A stretch of 64,000 bases of DNA from Neobacillus cucumis (GTDB lineage: Bacteria; Bacillota; Bacilli; Bacillales_B; DSM-18226). The stretch spans positions 13,737-77,736 of the forward strand of contig NZ_JAMBOH010000024.1 in assembly GCF_023715505.1 (NCBI RefSeq), in the 5' to 3' direction. Positions 16,862-26,297 of the stretch are shown here, piece by piece (the first letter of the stretch is position 1; every line of letters starts with the position of its first letter). The position numbers and the translations under genes were made by a program. The notes beneath the pieces are model-generated. The model saw nothing but the letters and a program-made list of their open reading frames with translations, had not been told where the DNA came from and ran no database searches.

Positions 16862-17686
16862 ATGGGGGAAATCATATTGAAATTTACCAAAGCTATTTGG
16901 AGATGGCTCTATTTATCGTTAAGCCGAAAAAGTATGAATATCAAAAGCGCAGCCGAATCCCGTTCTCCTTTAAAAATCGGCCATAGAGGAGCAGCCGGGT
17001 ACTGCCCTGAAAATACCTTTGCTTCTTTTCATCGAGCACTTCACCTTGGAGTGGATTTTCTGGAAATGGATGTCCAGATGACAAAAGATGGCGAGCTGGT
17101 GGTCATCCATGATTCAACCGTTAATCGTACAACGAATGGTAAAGGAAAAGTGAAGGATTTTACCTTAAAAGAAATTCAAGCATTGGATGCAGGCAGCTGG
17201 TTTGATTCTCGGTTTAGTAGTGAAAAAATTCCTTCTTTAGGGGAATTTCTAGATGGGTTTGGCGGTAAAGTCGGAATATTGCTGGAGATAAAGAATCCTT
17301 CCCTTTACCCGGGAATTGAAGAAAAAATTGCGAATGAACTACTAAAGAGAGGACTTACAAACTTAGAAGGACCACAAGTGATTGTTCAATCTTTTGACCA
17401 GTATTCATTAAAGAAATTTCATCAACTAGTACCTTCCATCCAAATCGGAGTCCTAGTAAAAAGATACACCGGTAAAGGAATATCTAATCAAGAATTGGTT
17501 TCATATTCAAGCTATGCTTCCTTTGTCAACCCCAAAATTACTATGGTAAGCAGGCGGCTTATCAGCAGAATCCATCAACATGGCTTTAAAACTTTTATAT
17601 GGAACGTTAAGAAAAGAAAGGAAGTACACCTTTTAAGGGATTATCATGTTGAAGGGCTGATTTGTGACTTTCCTGATTTTCTCTAA
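16862..17686 (+). CDS. Glycerophosphodiester phosphodiesterase (GDPD family)
   Basis: Hydrolyses glycerophosphodiesters to glycerol 3-phosphate and an alcohol. The catalytic start IGHRGAAGYCPENT carries the HR and EN pairs, LEMDVQMTKDGELVVIHDSTVNRTT follows with the second metal and His motifs, and LLEIK is present. There is no cleavable signal, so it is probably cytosolic, though the first 25 residues are hydrophobic and basic and might associate with the membrane. From ATG 16862 it has 274 residues; TTG 16877, 7 nt after GGGGGA, is an equally good start. It is convergent with uppP and shares the hairpin between them. Confidence 0.9.
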   Translation: MGEIILKFTKAIWRWLYLSLSRKSMNIKSAAESRSPLKIGHRGAAGYCPENTFASFHRALHLGVDFLEMDVQMTKDGELVVIHDSTVNRTTNGKGKVKDFTLKEIQALDAGSWFDSRFSSEKIPSLGEFLDGFGGKVGILLEIKNPSLYPGIEEKIANELLKRGLTNLEGPQVIVQSFDQYSLKKFHQLVPSIQIGVLVKRYTGKGISNQELVSYSSYASFVNPKITMVSRRLISRIHQHGFKTFIWNVKKRKEVHLLRDYHVEGLICDFPDFL

Positions 17687-17696
17687 GACTAAAAGA

Positions 17697-17718
17697 GCAG
17701 CTCCCTAAAGAGAGCTGC
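17697..17718 (-). terminator. Terminator of uppP
   Basis: A 7-bp GC-rich stem (GCAGCTC with GAGCTGC) and 8-nt loop is followed on the minus strand by TCTTTTAG. It lies in the short gap between convergent genes. Confidence 0.75.
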
Positions 17719-17726
17719 CCAATCAT

Positions 17727-18560
17727 TTATGTTAAGAATAACAAGTAGATAATTAAAGCTAATACAATTCGATAAATGGCAAATGGCAGAAGCTTAATTT
17801 TATTAATGAGCTTTAGGAAAAACCGAATCGAGATTAACGCAAAGATAAAAGCACTAATAAATCCAGCAATAAAGACCGGCAATGCCTCGACCGTCATATA
17901 TTCCCAGTTCTTTGATAAGGAGAGGAAACTAGCGCCAGCCATTATTGGTACGGCCATGATAAAGGTAAAGTCAGCAGCCGCACGATGACTCATTCCCATT
18001 AAAACTCCGCCTGAAATAGTTGAGCCAGAGCGAGAAAAACCCGGCCAAAGCGAGAAGCATTGAAAAAGTCCAACCAAAAAAGCTTGTTTATAGGAAACCT
18101 GATCTACCGTTTGTGTTCTTGGATTTTTTGAACCAAATGCATCAGCAAGTATCATAAGGATGGCGCCAATCACTAATCCAACTAAAACTGTCCCCGTGGA
18201 GAATAAATGATCATCAATATAGTCATTAAACAGTACCCCTAATACACCCGCCGGTATTAGGCCTACAATAACTTGGGTTAGCTTAAGGCGACTTTGTTTT
18301 TGCGCTGATTGTTTTGTGAATCTGCCCAGTCCTAATAAGTCGATAAAACGGTCTTTAAAGGTAACTAACACTGCCAAGATTGATCCAAGCTGGATAACTA
18401 CTTTAAAGGTATTAGCTCCATGAGCAGTTAAAAAGGTTTCAGACTTTAACCACATATCATCAACGATAATCATATGTCCTGTTGATGAAACGGGGGCAAA
18501 TTCTGTTAATCCTTCCACCAAGCCTAAGATAATGGCTTTGATCAGTATAATTAAACCCAT
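17727..18560 (-). CDS. uppP: Undecaprenyl-diphosphatase (BacA/UppP type)
   Basis: A 277-residue integral membrane enzyme that dephosphorylates undecaprenyl diphosphate to recycle the lipid carrier for wall synthesis; extra copies give bacitracin tolerance. Signatures are GLVEGLTEFAPVSSTGHMI near residues 13-32, with the catalytic Glu pair, and FSRSGSTISGG near 170-180. About eight transmembrane helices are visible. The length is typical. ATG 18560 has AGGGG about 12 nt upstream, a modest site. It is monocistronic and convergent with the phosphodiesterase gene. Confidence 0.96.
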   Translation of the reverse strand: MGLIILIKAIILGLVEGLTEFAPVSSTGHMIIVDDMWLKSETFLTAHGANTFKVVIQLGSILAVLVTFKDRFIDLLGLGRFTKQSAQKQSRLKLTQVIVGLIPAGVLGVLFNDYIDDHLFSTGTVLVGLVIGAILMILADAFGSKNPRTQTVDQVSYKQAFLVGLFQCFSLWPGFSRSGSTISGGVLMGMSHRAAADFTFIMAVPIMAGASFLSLSKNWEYMTVEALPVFIAGFISAFIFALISIRFFLKLINKIKLLPFAIYRIVLALIIYLLFLT

Positions 18561-18692
18561 ATTGTAAAACGCCCCTAACTTCTAGATAAATGAAAAATTA
18601 TGACAAGCATACTTTTTATTTTACTAATTAACTGGAACTATAAGCAACTCTAATATTTTCATATATTGATAAACAGCGGGCAAAAAATAAAA

Positions 18693-18713
18693 TGTGGCGT
18701 TGTTTCTGCCACA
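18693..18713 (-). terminator. Terminator downstream of the dead cell-wall hydrolase
   Basis: A 6-bp stem TGTGGC/GCCACA with a 9-nt loop, followed on the minus strand by ATTTTATTTTTTG. It is the former terminator of the pseudogene that ends at 18784. Confidence 0.7.
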
Positions 18714-18783
18714 TCAGCACCTTACGTTTGTTTAAAAGAAAATACCATCGAATGGCTTTAACCGCCACTTCCTCTTTAATTTA

Positions 18784-19970
18784 CTAGTTATTAATAATTC
18801 GCATTACCCGTCCGTTAAATTTATTCAGATAATAACTGTGTGTCATATCAGCAATCGCAATTCCTGTTCTACTTTGTGAACCTATAAACTTCCCGTTACC
18901 CAGATAAATTCCGACATGGCCGTCTATTTTAAAAGTATCAAAGAAAACAAGATCACCAGGCTGTGCTTCACTATACGAAACCCTTTTGCCTAAGTTTTTC
19001 AATATATCCGTCTAGGCTGCGACTTTTATACCCGCTTGTGAAAATGCCCCTGCAACAAACCCAGAACAATCAAATCTGCAACATCATTGACATTTCTCCC
19101 TCCACCAAATACATAGACTGAATTTCCTATATACTTTTCGCCAACATGAATGACAGTATTTATCGTTTCATTAGAAGCGGTAGGAATTGTTACATGTTAA
19201 AGTGTTGAACTCGTCGTAATAGAATTTGGGTCCACACCCTCAAGCCCCGCCTCTTTCAATGCAAGCCACTGATCTTGCTGTTGTAACTCCAACTTTTGAG
19301 AGAGTTTTTCTTGCTCTTGCTGTTTCAATTCTTCCTTTAAGATATTATTCTCTTCCTTTTGTTCTAAAATTTGTGCCTGCATCCCTTCAAGCTCTATTTT
19401 CATTGTTTTTAAATCTCTTAGCTTTTTTTCTACAGAAGCTTGTTTTACTACTACAGCTTCCTGGTCTTCTTCATACTGTTTAACAAGGTCTTGAACTGCT
19501 TGCACCATGGCCGCCACAGCATGAAGACGCCCCACAAAGTCTTCAAAACTGGAAGAGCCCAAAATAACCTCGATATATTTGACCTTTCCGCCACTTTCTT
19601 GTAAGGTTAGGGCTCGTTTTTTAAGTATTTCATTGCGCTGATCGATACTATCCTTAATAACATTTATTTCTTGTTCTAGCCCGAATACTTCCTTTTGAGA
19701 TGCCTGTACTTTTACTTCCGTTTGGGCAATGATGTTGTTATTATCAATAATTGCCTGGTTAACCCTTTTTATTTGTTCTGTTAACTTATTCCATTCATCT
19801 TGGACTTGAGAAATTTCCTGGTCAGTGTTTGTTATCTCAGACTGGATCCCTGTACGCTTCTCCTGGACATCCTTAAGGCTTGTTTTCTCTGCTTGAACGA
19901 CTGGGAGGGAAGATATACTGTTAATCACTAATATGATGATTGTACTTAGCACTGTAAGTCTCTTTTTCAT
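18784..19970 (-). pseudogene. CwlO-like peptidoglycan DL-endopeptidase, disrupted
   Basis: The first 257 codons are intact: a signal peptide ending near VVQA and the long coiled-coil domain typical of CwlO-type NlpC/P60 enzymes. The frame then hits TAA near 19198, just before the catalytic domain. Reading through, EKYIGNSVYVFGGGRN is in the same frame. A frameshift near 19080 puts the catalytic FDCSGF in another frame, and a TAG near 19011 interrupts it again before the remaining NlpC/P60 part (QPGDLVFFDTFK, DGHVGIYLGNGKFIGS). Three independent lesions argue for a true pseudogene rather than sequencing error. A truncated, secreted coiled-coil protein could still be made from the 5' part. Confidence 0.9.
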
Positions 19971-20279
19971 CTTATTTTCCCTCCTTCATCATTTTTCAAA
20001 TTACTAGATTAACCGAATTACCTCATTGAAGATTGGTTAATATGTATTTGCCCTTTTCGCACATTTGACAAGATTCTATGTATCTTGGTTTTTTCTCCTT
20101 ATTAAACAAAATGTAAGCTTAATCTCACAAACATTTCCCAATATCATCCTATTTCATTTAAATTAGAAGTATATCATCTAATCCCTCAAATAAGTTATAA
20201 ATATATGACCTTTATATTTCAAAAGGAAAATATGGACCCATTTTATTCATTCGGTCAAATATCATGTGGTGGAACCGAC
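19971..20279. other. Gap upstream of the cwlO-like pseudogene
   Basis: About 310 AT-rich bases with no supported gene. They presumably hold the leader and promoter of the cell-wall hydrolase. I looked for a WalR-type pair of TGT(A/T)A motifs and found no convincing match. Confidence 0.4.
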
Positions 20280-20283
20280 AAAA

Positions 20284-20323
20284 AAACCACAATCTCCAAT
20301 TAAATCAAAAGAGAATGTGGTTT
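20284..20323 (-). terminator. Terminator of the phaQ-phaP operon
   Basis: Arms AAACCACAATCTC and GAGAATGTGGTTT (13 bp with one mismatch) are followed on the minus strand by TTTTTTT. Confidence 0.8.
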
Positions 20324-20382
20324 AGCGTTAAATAAGGATTTTATGTAAAACAATGATGTTATTTCCCTCTTATACCAACATA

Positions 20383-20958
20383 TTATAAACGAGTTTTAAC
20401 AAGCTCTTTGAAGCTATTTTTACTACGCTCTAAAAAATCTAAATGTGTATTGCGTGCTTTATAAGCATATTCCCTACGTACTTCACGCCATGCGTTTCGA
20501 CTTTCACGGTTATAAGCAATTCCAGTTTCTGCATTCTTTTCAAAGCTATCTTCTAATTGATCGATAATATGGAAAAAGGATCGAATTGGTGTTAACGCTA
20601 ATTTTTCCAATTGCTCAGAAACTTCATTAAACTGGTTTTTAAGCTCTTCACGGTCTTCTGAAGCAACGGCATCTTTATCTACGACCGCATTAATTTGTTG
20701 CACCACTTCAGAAACCACGTCTTTATTTGTCGTTCTCGCTTGCTCATATAATGATGCAAGGGAGTTACGGTATTGCTTATTGAATTTAATAACCTCTCTT
20801 ACAGCATTAAAATAAGCATCTTCTTGGTTTTCTCTTAGCTGTCTTGCACGCTCACTGGATTGTTCAAACTGATCCCAAAAAGTTGTAACAAATGAACCTA
20901 CAGGTATCGATTCAACTAGTTCTTCAGCAGGAACCGTTTCATTTTTCTTCTGTACCAT
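20383..20958 (-). CDS. phaP: Phasin-like polyhydroxyalkanoate granule protein PhaP
   Basis: 191 residues, almost wholly amphipathic helix and rich in Glu, Gln, Asn and Arg, with no membrane segment. An N-terminal block ESIPVGSFVTTFWDQFEQS and a central SEQLEKLALTPIRSFFHII resemble Bacillus phasins that coat PHA granules. The gene overlaps phaQ upstream by 20 bases, the phaQ-phaP order known in B. megaterium, where PhaQ represses phaP until polymer accumulates. The identification rests on this context plus composition, since phasins diverge quickly. The polymer synthase genes are about 16 kb away in this window. Confidence 0.75.
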   Translation of the reverse strand: MVQKKNETVPAEELVESIPVGSFVTTFWDQFEQSSERARQLRENQEDAYFNAVREVIKFNKQYRNSLASLYEQARTTNKDVVSEVVQQINAVVDKDAVASEDREELKNQFNEVSEQLEKLALTPIRSFFHIIDQLEDSFEKNAETGIAYNRESRNAWREVRREYAYKARNTHLDFLERSKNSFKELVKTRL

Positions 20959-21382
20959 CTTTCTTCCTCCTCTTAGTGCTAGTGCTATTAACTTTCTCTA
21001 TTGGATCCTTCATCTGAAATGAAGGAATATAGAGCTCAAGTAAACTAGAATACATCTTGAAGAATTGATCTAGGATGGATTGATACGTCTCGAGTTGGTT
21101 AGCATATCCTTTTAAGTATGTAATCCCAGCTTTTGTGATTGAATATCTTCTTTTTGCCGGCCCGCTGCCTGTTGTATCCCATACAGATGAAACAAGTTCA
21201 TCCTTTTCAAGCTGCCTTAGCATCCTGTATAAGTTCCCTTGATCAAGAGTCTTAAAACCGAATGCTTCTAGCTTTTGGCTAAGTTCATAGCCATGAAGGG
21301 ATACTTTACTAAGAAGCAATAAAATAAATGGCAGTACAAAATTTTTGGATGGATTGACTGATTGGTTATCTTGGTTTACCAT
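20939..21382 (-). CDS. phaQ: PadR-family regulator PhaQ
   Basis: A 147-residue winged-helix regulator. The DNA-binding domain runs from NFVLPFILLLLSKVSLHGYELSQKL to the wing KRRYSITKAGITYLK, the PadR pattern, followed by a dimerisation helix. In B. megaterium PhaQ is a PHB-responsive repressor of phaQ and phaP; the overlap with a phasin-like gene supports the same role. ATG 21382 has GAGG 4 nt upstream and a further GAGGTGA. A matching sigma-A promoter sits just upstream, with the motif ATAGGTG twice around its -10, which could be the PhaQ operator. Confidence 0.82.
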   Translation of the reverse strand: MVNQDNQSVNPSKNFVLPFILLLLSKVSLHGYELSQKLEAFGFKTLDQGNLYRMLRQLEKDELVSSVWDTTGSGPAKRRYSITKAGITYLKGYANQLETYQSILDQFFKMYSSLLELYIPSFQMKDPIEKVNSTSTKRRKKDGTEEK

Positions 21383-21408
21383 ATATCCTCATCACCTCAC
21401 CTATATGT

Positions 21409-21437
21409 ATTTTACACCTATGGGTTATATTTTGCAA
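21409..21437 (-). promoter_or_regulatory. Sigma-A promoter of phaQ-phaP
   Basis: Read on the minus strand: TTGCAA (21437-21432), a 17-nt spacer, TAAAAT (21414-21409), then the ribosome binding site of phaQ about 20 nt on. ATAGGTG occurs just before the -10 and again just after it, a plausible repressor site. Confidence 0.55.
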
Positions 21438-21539
21438 TATTTAAAATAAATATAAATAAAAATTACTATTTAGGTGTTTACAATTTACTGACGCTGGCTT
21501 TAGACCTATTAAAATTGGAAAAGGTGGTGTAAGCTGGAA

Positions 21540-21751
21540 ATGGCTATGTTTAGAAGTTAGGTGTGCCCTACTTGCATTTGGGTAAAGGGGAACCATTAGT
21601 CCTCATTCAGGGTTTAGGGGATGTCAAAGAAGGATGGAGTAACCAGTTTGAATTAGCAGATCAATTTGAATGGATTATTCCCGATTTACACGGCCATGGG
21701 GTTGCACAAGAACAGATGGTATTTCTATTCCCAACTTTTCATCAGACTTAA
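21540..21751 (+). pseudogene. Remnant of an alpha/beta hydrolase, paralogue of the gene at 35436
   Basis: The frame starting near 21563 reads VPYLHLGKGEPLVLIQGLGDVKEGW and onward to IIPDLHGHG. It is closely similar to residues 10-57 of the intact hydrolase at 35436-36215. It then jumps to VAQEQ and to LFPTFH, which match later parts of the intact protein (VAQEIY, LVSTFH), so internal segments have been deleted. The 5' end has a stop and frameshift. The catalytic Ser, Asp and His regions are lost. Confidence 0.8.
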
Positions 21752-21933
21752 TTGGATTATTATAGGAACTGGAAATCGGAAGCACTCACATATTCACTAC
21801 CTTAATTTTCTATGGCTAAAATATATCACGTGAAAATCTCGATCTTTGTCCAAATACGCGTAAAAACGAATGCGTAGCCATTCACTTTTAAAAAATTCAT
21901 AAAATGTTCATAAATTTTCCTTTTAACAATAAA

Positions 21934-21971
21934 AAGGCCATAAACTCCTTGCTTTAGGAATTTATGGCCTT
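21934..21971 (-). terminator. Terminator of ppc
   Basis: An 11-bp perfect stem (AAGGCCATAAA with its complement) and 16-nt loop, followed on the minus strand by TTTATTG. Confidence 0.8.
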
Positions 21972-21982
21972 CTTCATTTTGA

Positions 21983-24742
21983 TCAGCCCGTATTACGGAG
22001 TCCTGCGGAAATTCCACTAATTGTAAGGAGAACTTGCGTTAATACATCTTCATTTGGCTCTTCCTGCTTCCGTAGCTCTTTAATCAGTTCAACTTGTAAA
22101 AAGTTCAACGGATCAACATAAGGATTCCGTCTGTATACTGATTCTTTGATGTTCGGCGAATGGTCGAGTAATTCACTATCTCCAGTTATTTTGAGGAGAA
22201 TGGCTTTTGTTTTCTCATATTCCTCAAGGATATTCGTAAATATTCTTTCGGCCATGGTTTTGTCTTCAACAAGTGTTAAATATTCTTTGGCCGTTGTGAT
22301 GTCTGCCTTCATTAGGGCCATGTTTAAATTATCAATGGTTGATTGGAAGAATGGCCATTTTGCGTACATTTGCTGTAATAACTGCAGATTTTCCTCGCTT
22401 TGCGATACGTAGCTGTCCAAACCTGTACCTGCAGCATACCAAGCCGGAATTAATTGACGACTTTGCGTCCAAGCAAAAACCCATGGAATTGCCCTTAAAT
22501 CCTCAAAGCGACCTCTATTTTTACGGCTCATTGGTCTTGAACCAATGTTTAAGTCTCCGATTTCTTTTAACGGTGTGGCTTGATTAAAGTAAGTAAGGAA
22601 ATCAGGGTCACCAAAGACAAGTGATTGATATTTAGATAATGCATACCCAGAAATTTCCTCAATGGCCTCTTCCCAAGCACTTTCACGTAGTGTTCCCCGC
22701 TCTTTTTGAGAAGAAAGGGTCGCTGAAAGAAGAAGGGTGGATGTTGCTTGCTCCAAGCTGCGATAAGCGATATCTTCAAGCAAGTACCTAGAAGATAAAA
22801 CCTCCCCTTGCTCAGTAATTTTTACACCATCACCAATAGTTTCCGCCGGTTGTGACTGGATACTCTTATTTAAGGTACCGCCGCCGCGTCCTAATGATCC
22901 ACCACGGCCATGGAAAAATTTAGGACCAATCTGATATTTTTTCGCCAACTCATGAATTTCGATTTGGGCTTTATACAGTTTCCAGTTGGCTGTTAAGGTT
23001 CCTCCATCTTTACTTCCATCAGAGTAACCAAGCATGATTTCCTGTTGATCCCCTAAGATTTGAAGATGCTTCCGGTAGATCGGCATTTCAAAAAGGGTTT
23101 CCATAATTTTTGGACCCGCTGTTAAGTCATCAATTGTTTCTAAAAGCGGTGCAACATTTAGGTGGCTTTCAAGTGTACCATCCGCATGAAGACGGTAGAG
23201 ACCAGCCTCTTTTGCCAATACAAGTACTTCTAATAAGTCACTTGCGGATCTCGTCATACTCACAAGATAGACGGAAATTGCATTTTTGCCAAACTCCTCA
23301 TGTGCAGATTTTATCATTTGGAAAACCTTAATCATTTCTTGTGTTTCTGCTGAATAGTCCTCATTCAACAATAATAGTGGACGTGGATCCATTAGGATAT
23401 TTTGTAATAGCTGTAATTTTTCCTGTTCAGGAAGTTCTGCATAATTTTCGGTCATTCTCACTTTACGGAGGATTTCTGTGATCGCTGCCTCATGTTCTCC
23501 GCTATGGTTTCTAATATCAAGTGTCGCCAAGTGGAAGCCGAATAATTGTACTTGTCTAATTAACTTTTGGATGGTCCTTAACTCATGATCACTAGGATGA
23601 TGTCTTTTTAAACTCCTATTAATCATTTTTAAATCAGCCAGTAATTCATCTGCTGATTTGTATCCAATCTTGGATTTACCTACCTGCTTAACGCGTTCAA
23701 TAATCACCGCTACAACACGACGGTATACCTCTGTATGATTTGGCCACTTTTTATCATCGGTTAAGTATAAATTTTCTTTTTCCTTAAGGAATGTAAGAAT
23801 TTCCTGATTTACGTTCACCCTTGTTGTAGAATGGCTGTATCGTTTCATGATGTCGACTAAAACATTTTTATATTTCTTTAATACAACTCTCCGCTGTCTT
23901 TGGAGTGTCTCCCAAGTAACATCACTTGTTACGTTCGGATTGCCATCACGGTCTCCGCCAATCCATGATCCAAAACGAAGGAAATTAGGAACATTCCAAG
24001 AAGTGTTTGGATAATATCTTTCAAGGCACTCTGCTACTTCCTGATGAATTTCAGGAAGTACGTCAAATAAGGTTTGGTCAAAATAATAGAGTCCATTACG
24101 TACTTCATCCAGCACTGTCGGCTTGTGATCACGTAATTCATCTGTCTGCCAAAGGATTGCTACCTCGTTGAATAGATTGTCCTCGAGCTTTTTCTGTTCT
24201 CTAGTCGTTAAAAGCGGATGATCGAGATTTTTCAAAATGACCGCAATACGCTGCTGTATCTCAAGAATGGAGCGTTTGGTAGCCTCGGTTGGATGGGCAG
24301 TTATAACAAGTTCTAAAGACAATGTGTGTAAGACTTTCTGAATAATATCTTCACTTATACCATGTTCTTTAAACTTTAGAATGGCACTCTCAATAGAAGC
24401 AGGCTGAACGATATTTCCTTCCTCAAGCTGGTATTGTCTCCGTCTTCGAATGCGGTGATTTTGCTCCGCGGCATTTATCAAATGGAAATACATTGAAAAT
24501 GCACGAATGACATGTTTACGTATTGGTGAATCTAGGCTTGCAATTTCTGCCTTTAATTCCTGATAAATTCCTTCGTCGAAATGCTCCCGAAGTGTTTTGC
24601 ACATGAGTCTTATTTTTTCAACTTTATCAAAAAGCTCGGGCCCGCCATGATCGACAAGTATATCACCAAGCATTTTCCCTAATAATTTCACATCCCGACG
24701 CAATGGAAGACTGCTGTCATTTACTTTCAATTCTGTTGTCAT
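21983..24742 (-). CDS. ppc: Phosphoenolpyruvate carboxylase
   Basis: A 919-residue cytosolic enzyme that carboxylates PEP to oxaloacetate, refilling the TCA cycle. TAHPTEA with the catalytic His is near residue 150, WIGGDRDGNPNVT near 260-272, LGYSDGSKDGG with the catalytic Lys near 571-581 and FHGRGGSLGRGGG near 610-622. The protein ends in the family's RNTG C-terminus. ATG 24742 has GGAAGGTGAT upstream; the in-frame extension to 24802 lacks such support. Many Bacillus rely on pyruvate carboxylase alone, so PEPC is an added anaplerotic route here. It is monocistronic. Confidence 0.97.
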   Translation of the reverse strand: MTTELKVNDSSLPLRRDVKLLGKMLGDILVDHGGPELFDKVEKIRLMCKTLREHFDEGIYQELKAEIASLDSPIRKHVIRAFSMYFHLINAAEQNHRIRRRRQYQLEEGNIVQPASIESAILKFKEHGISEDIIQKVLHTLSLELVITAHPTEATKRSILEIQQRIAVILKNLDHPLLTTREQKKLEDNLFNEVAILWQTDELRDHKPTVLDEVRNGLYYFDQTLFDVLPEIHQEVAECLERYYPNTSWNVPNFLRFGSWIGGDRDGNPNVTSDVTWETLQRQRRVVLKKYKNVLVDIMKRYSHSTTRVNVNQEILTFLKEKENLYLTDDKKWPNHTEVYRRVVAVIIERVKQVGKSKIGYKSADELLADLKMINRSLKRHHPSDHELRTIQKLIRQVQLFGFHLATLDIRNHSGEHEAAITEILRKVRMTENYAELPEQEKLQLLQNILMDPRPLLLLNEDYSAETQEMIKVFQMIKSAHEEFGKNAISVYLVSMTRSASDLLEVLVLAKEAGLYRLHADGTLESHLNVAPLLETIDDLTAGPKIMETLFEMPIYRKHLQILGDQQEIMLGYSDGSKDGGTLTANWKLYKAQIEIHELAKKYQIGPKFFHGRGGSLGRGGGTLNKSIQSQPAETIGDGVKITEQGEVLSSRYLLEDIAYRSLEQATSTLLLSATLSSQKERGTLRESAWEEAIEEISGYALSKYQSLVFGDPDFLTYFNQATPLKEIGDLNIGSRPMSRKNRGRFEDLRAIPWVFAWTQSRQLIPAWYAAGTGLDSYVSQSEENLQLLQQMYAKWPFFQSTIDNLNMALMKADITTAKEYLTLVEDKTMAERIFTNILEEYEKTKAILLKITGDSELLDHSPNIKESVYRRNPYVDPLNFLQVELIKELRKQEEPNEDVLTQVLLTISGISAGLRNTG

Positions 24743-24857
24743 TCTATCACCTTCCCCATAATTCAAAAGATTCACTAAATTTTTTATATATAAATATAAC
24801 ATATCTTTTCAAATCATGTTAAGTTTTTTGTTTCATTTTTCTATCTTTTCTAAAAAA

Positions 24858-24890
24858 AATAAACCTAAGCGGTACTATCTTAGGCTTATT
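24858..24890 (-). terminator. Terminator of the cadherin-like protein gene
   Basis: Arms of 12 nt (AATAAACCTAAG and CTTAGGCTTATT, one mismatch) and a 9-nt loop, followed on the minus strand by T8. Confidence 0.75.
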
Positions 24891-24914
24891 TCGTTTATTA
24901 AAATAGGTTTCCCA

Positions 24915-26162
24915 CTAACTATCCGCTTTATCAATAACTAGTACATAAGTTTTCCGATCAGTGTCGTCGTAGGTTACTCTGACAGAAATGACTGTTTTAT
25001 TGTCGTCGTCCAACTGGATCGTTTTACTAGTTCCACCTTCAATGGTAATTTCAGAACTGCTGTCACTTGCCGTCGGATTAATCTTAACAGTCTTGATATC
25101 ACTTGAAACGGCTATATGATAGGTATACTCGCTTGAAGTAAATGAGCTGTCCCAGGTTCCCGTAGAAACAGTTAGCTTTGAAAGGGTAGCATTACTGGTC
25201 TTTTCAACTGCTGCTGATGCCCCCTGCTGGGAAGATGCACTTTGGTTTGTGGTGTTACCTTGTCCTAAAAAAGAATTGCCAGTCTGTGTGCCGAGTCCGC
25301 GTCCACTCTTCGCTGAACCGCTGCTCCCAGTTTGTACTGTACCACTGTTTTCATTTGATACAGACCCATTATTTGCGCTTGGTGCTGATGATCCATTGTT
25401 TCCAATTTCTGTAGAACTGCCGCTTCCAGTTTGTGCTGAATTGGTACCTTTTCCTGACGAAGTATCTTGGCGTTCCACATGGATAGTATATCTTAACTTT
25501 GATCCATTTTCAGCTGTTACCACAATAAGAATATCAGATTTCCCCACAGGAATATTAACCGGTACACCTTTCTCTGTCACTTCGGCACCATTAACCTCGA
25601 CTACTGCCGTTTTTTCTACAGCTGCTGGCAGCACCGTAATCGTTTGTGCATTAGGAAGATCCACATTATATTCTGTCACGGTCGAAGAAAATGCAGGAGA
25701 TAGTTTCCCTGTTGATAGTTTAATATTTTGAAGTTGACTATTGCTATTTTGCTCTCTGATTACAGTTAGAGTATAGGTGTTAGTTAAATTGGTGCTGCTA
25801 TCCTTAACGGTGATAAGAAAGATATTTTGTCCGGATTGTAGTGCATATTCTTCTGCCGTTCCACTTGTGATCGTTTTGTCATTAATGCTAATGATCGAAT
25901 TGGTATTACTGCCTTCCACTAGAATATGAATGGAGTTCGTTTCATTTTCTACTGTAGCTGAATATTGATTAATCTCTGATGTGAAATCTTTATCCAGCTT
26001 AACACCTTCGATCTCTAATTTTGCGAGAGTATTGGCAGTTTGGCTTACTTGAGTTACAGTCTCTTCCGCATAGGCGGTTGGCAAATTATAACCCGTTCCA
26101 AGACCGAGTAGCGAGACAATAAGGACAGCGTTTAGGCCCTTTTTGGGTATTTTTGTTAACAT
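24915..26162 (-). CDS. Secreted protein with three cadherin-like beta-sandwich domains
   Basis: 415 residues from ATG 26162, which has GGGAGG 8 nt upstream (an upstream GTG overlaps that site). A signal peptide ends near TAYAEE. Two cadherin-like beta-sandwich domains (about 45-140 and 145-240) show the family's strand pattern, ending in YTLTVIRE and YTIHVERQ. A 90-residue Ser/Gly/Asn-rich low-complexity linker follows, then a third domain ending YVLVIDK. No sortase motif, transmembrane anchor or enzyme domain is visible, so it is probably secreted or wall-associated through unknown contacts. Such domains usually bind other proteins or carbohydrates in the envelope. Monocistronic. Confidence 0.85.
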   Translation of the reverse strand: MLTKIPKKGLNAVLIVSLLGLGTGYNLPTAYAEETVTQVSQTANTLAKLEIEGVKLDKDFTSEINQYSATVENETNSIHILVEGSNTNSIISINDKTITSGTAEEYALQSGQNIFLITVKDSSTNLTNTYTLTVIREQNSNSQLQNIKLSTGKLSPAFSSTVTEYNVDLPNAQTITVLPAAVEKTAVVEVNGAEVTEKGVPVNIPVGKSDILIVVTAENGSKLRYTIHVERQDTSSGKGTNSAQTGSGSSTEIGNNGSSAPSANNGSVSNENSGTVQTGSSGSAKSGRGLGTQTGNSFLGQGNTTNQSASSQQGASAAVEKTSNATLSKLTVSTGTWDSSFTSSEYTYHIAVSSDIKTVKINPTASDSSSEITIEGGTSKTIQLDDDNKTVISVRVTYDDTDRKTYVLVIDKADS

Positions 26163-26297
26163 TGTTAATCCTCCCACTTTTTTACTAAGTGATTTTGGAC
26201 TAACTTTACCACCGGAGGCTTAAGATTATCTTAATTTTTAAAAGAGGTGCATTAAGTGTTAAATATTTACCCTCATAGAGGTATTACAGCATAGGAT

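Noticed and set aside
21826..22017. Short minus-strand frame downstream of ppc
   Set aside because: It spans the ppc terminator hairpin and the last ppc codons in another frame.
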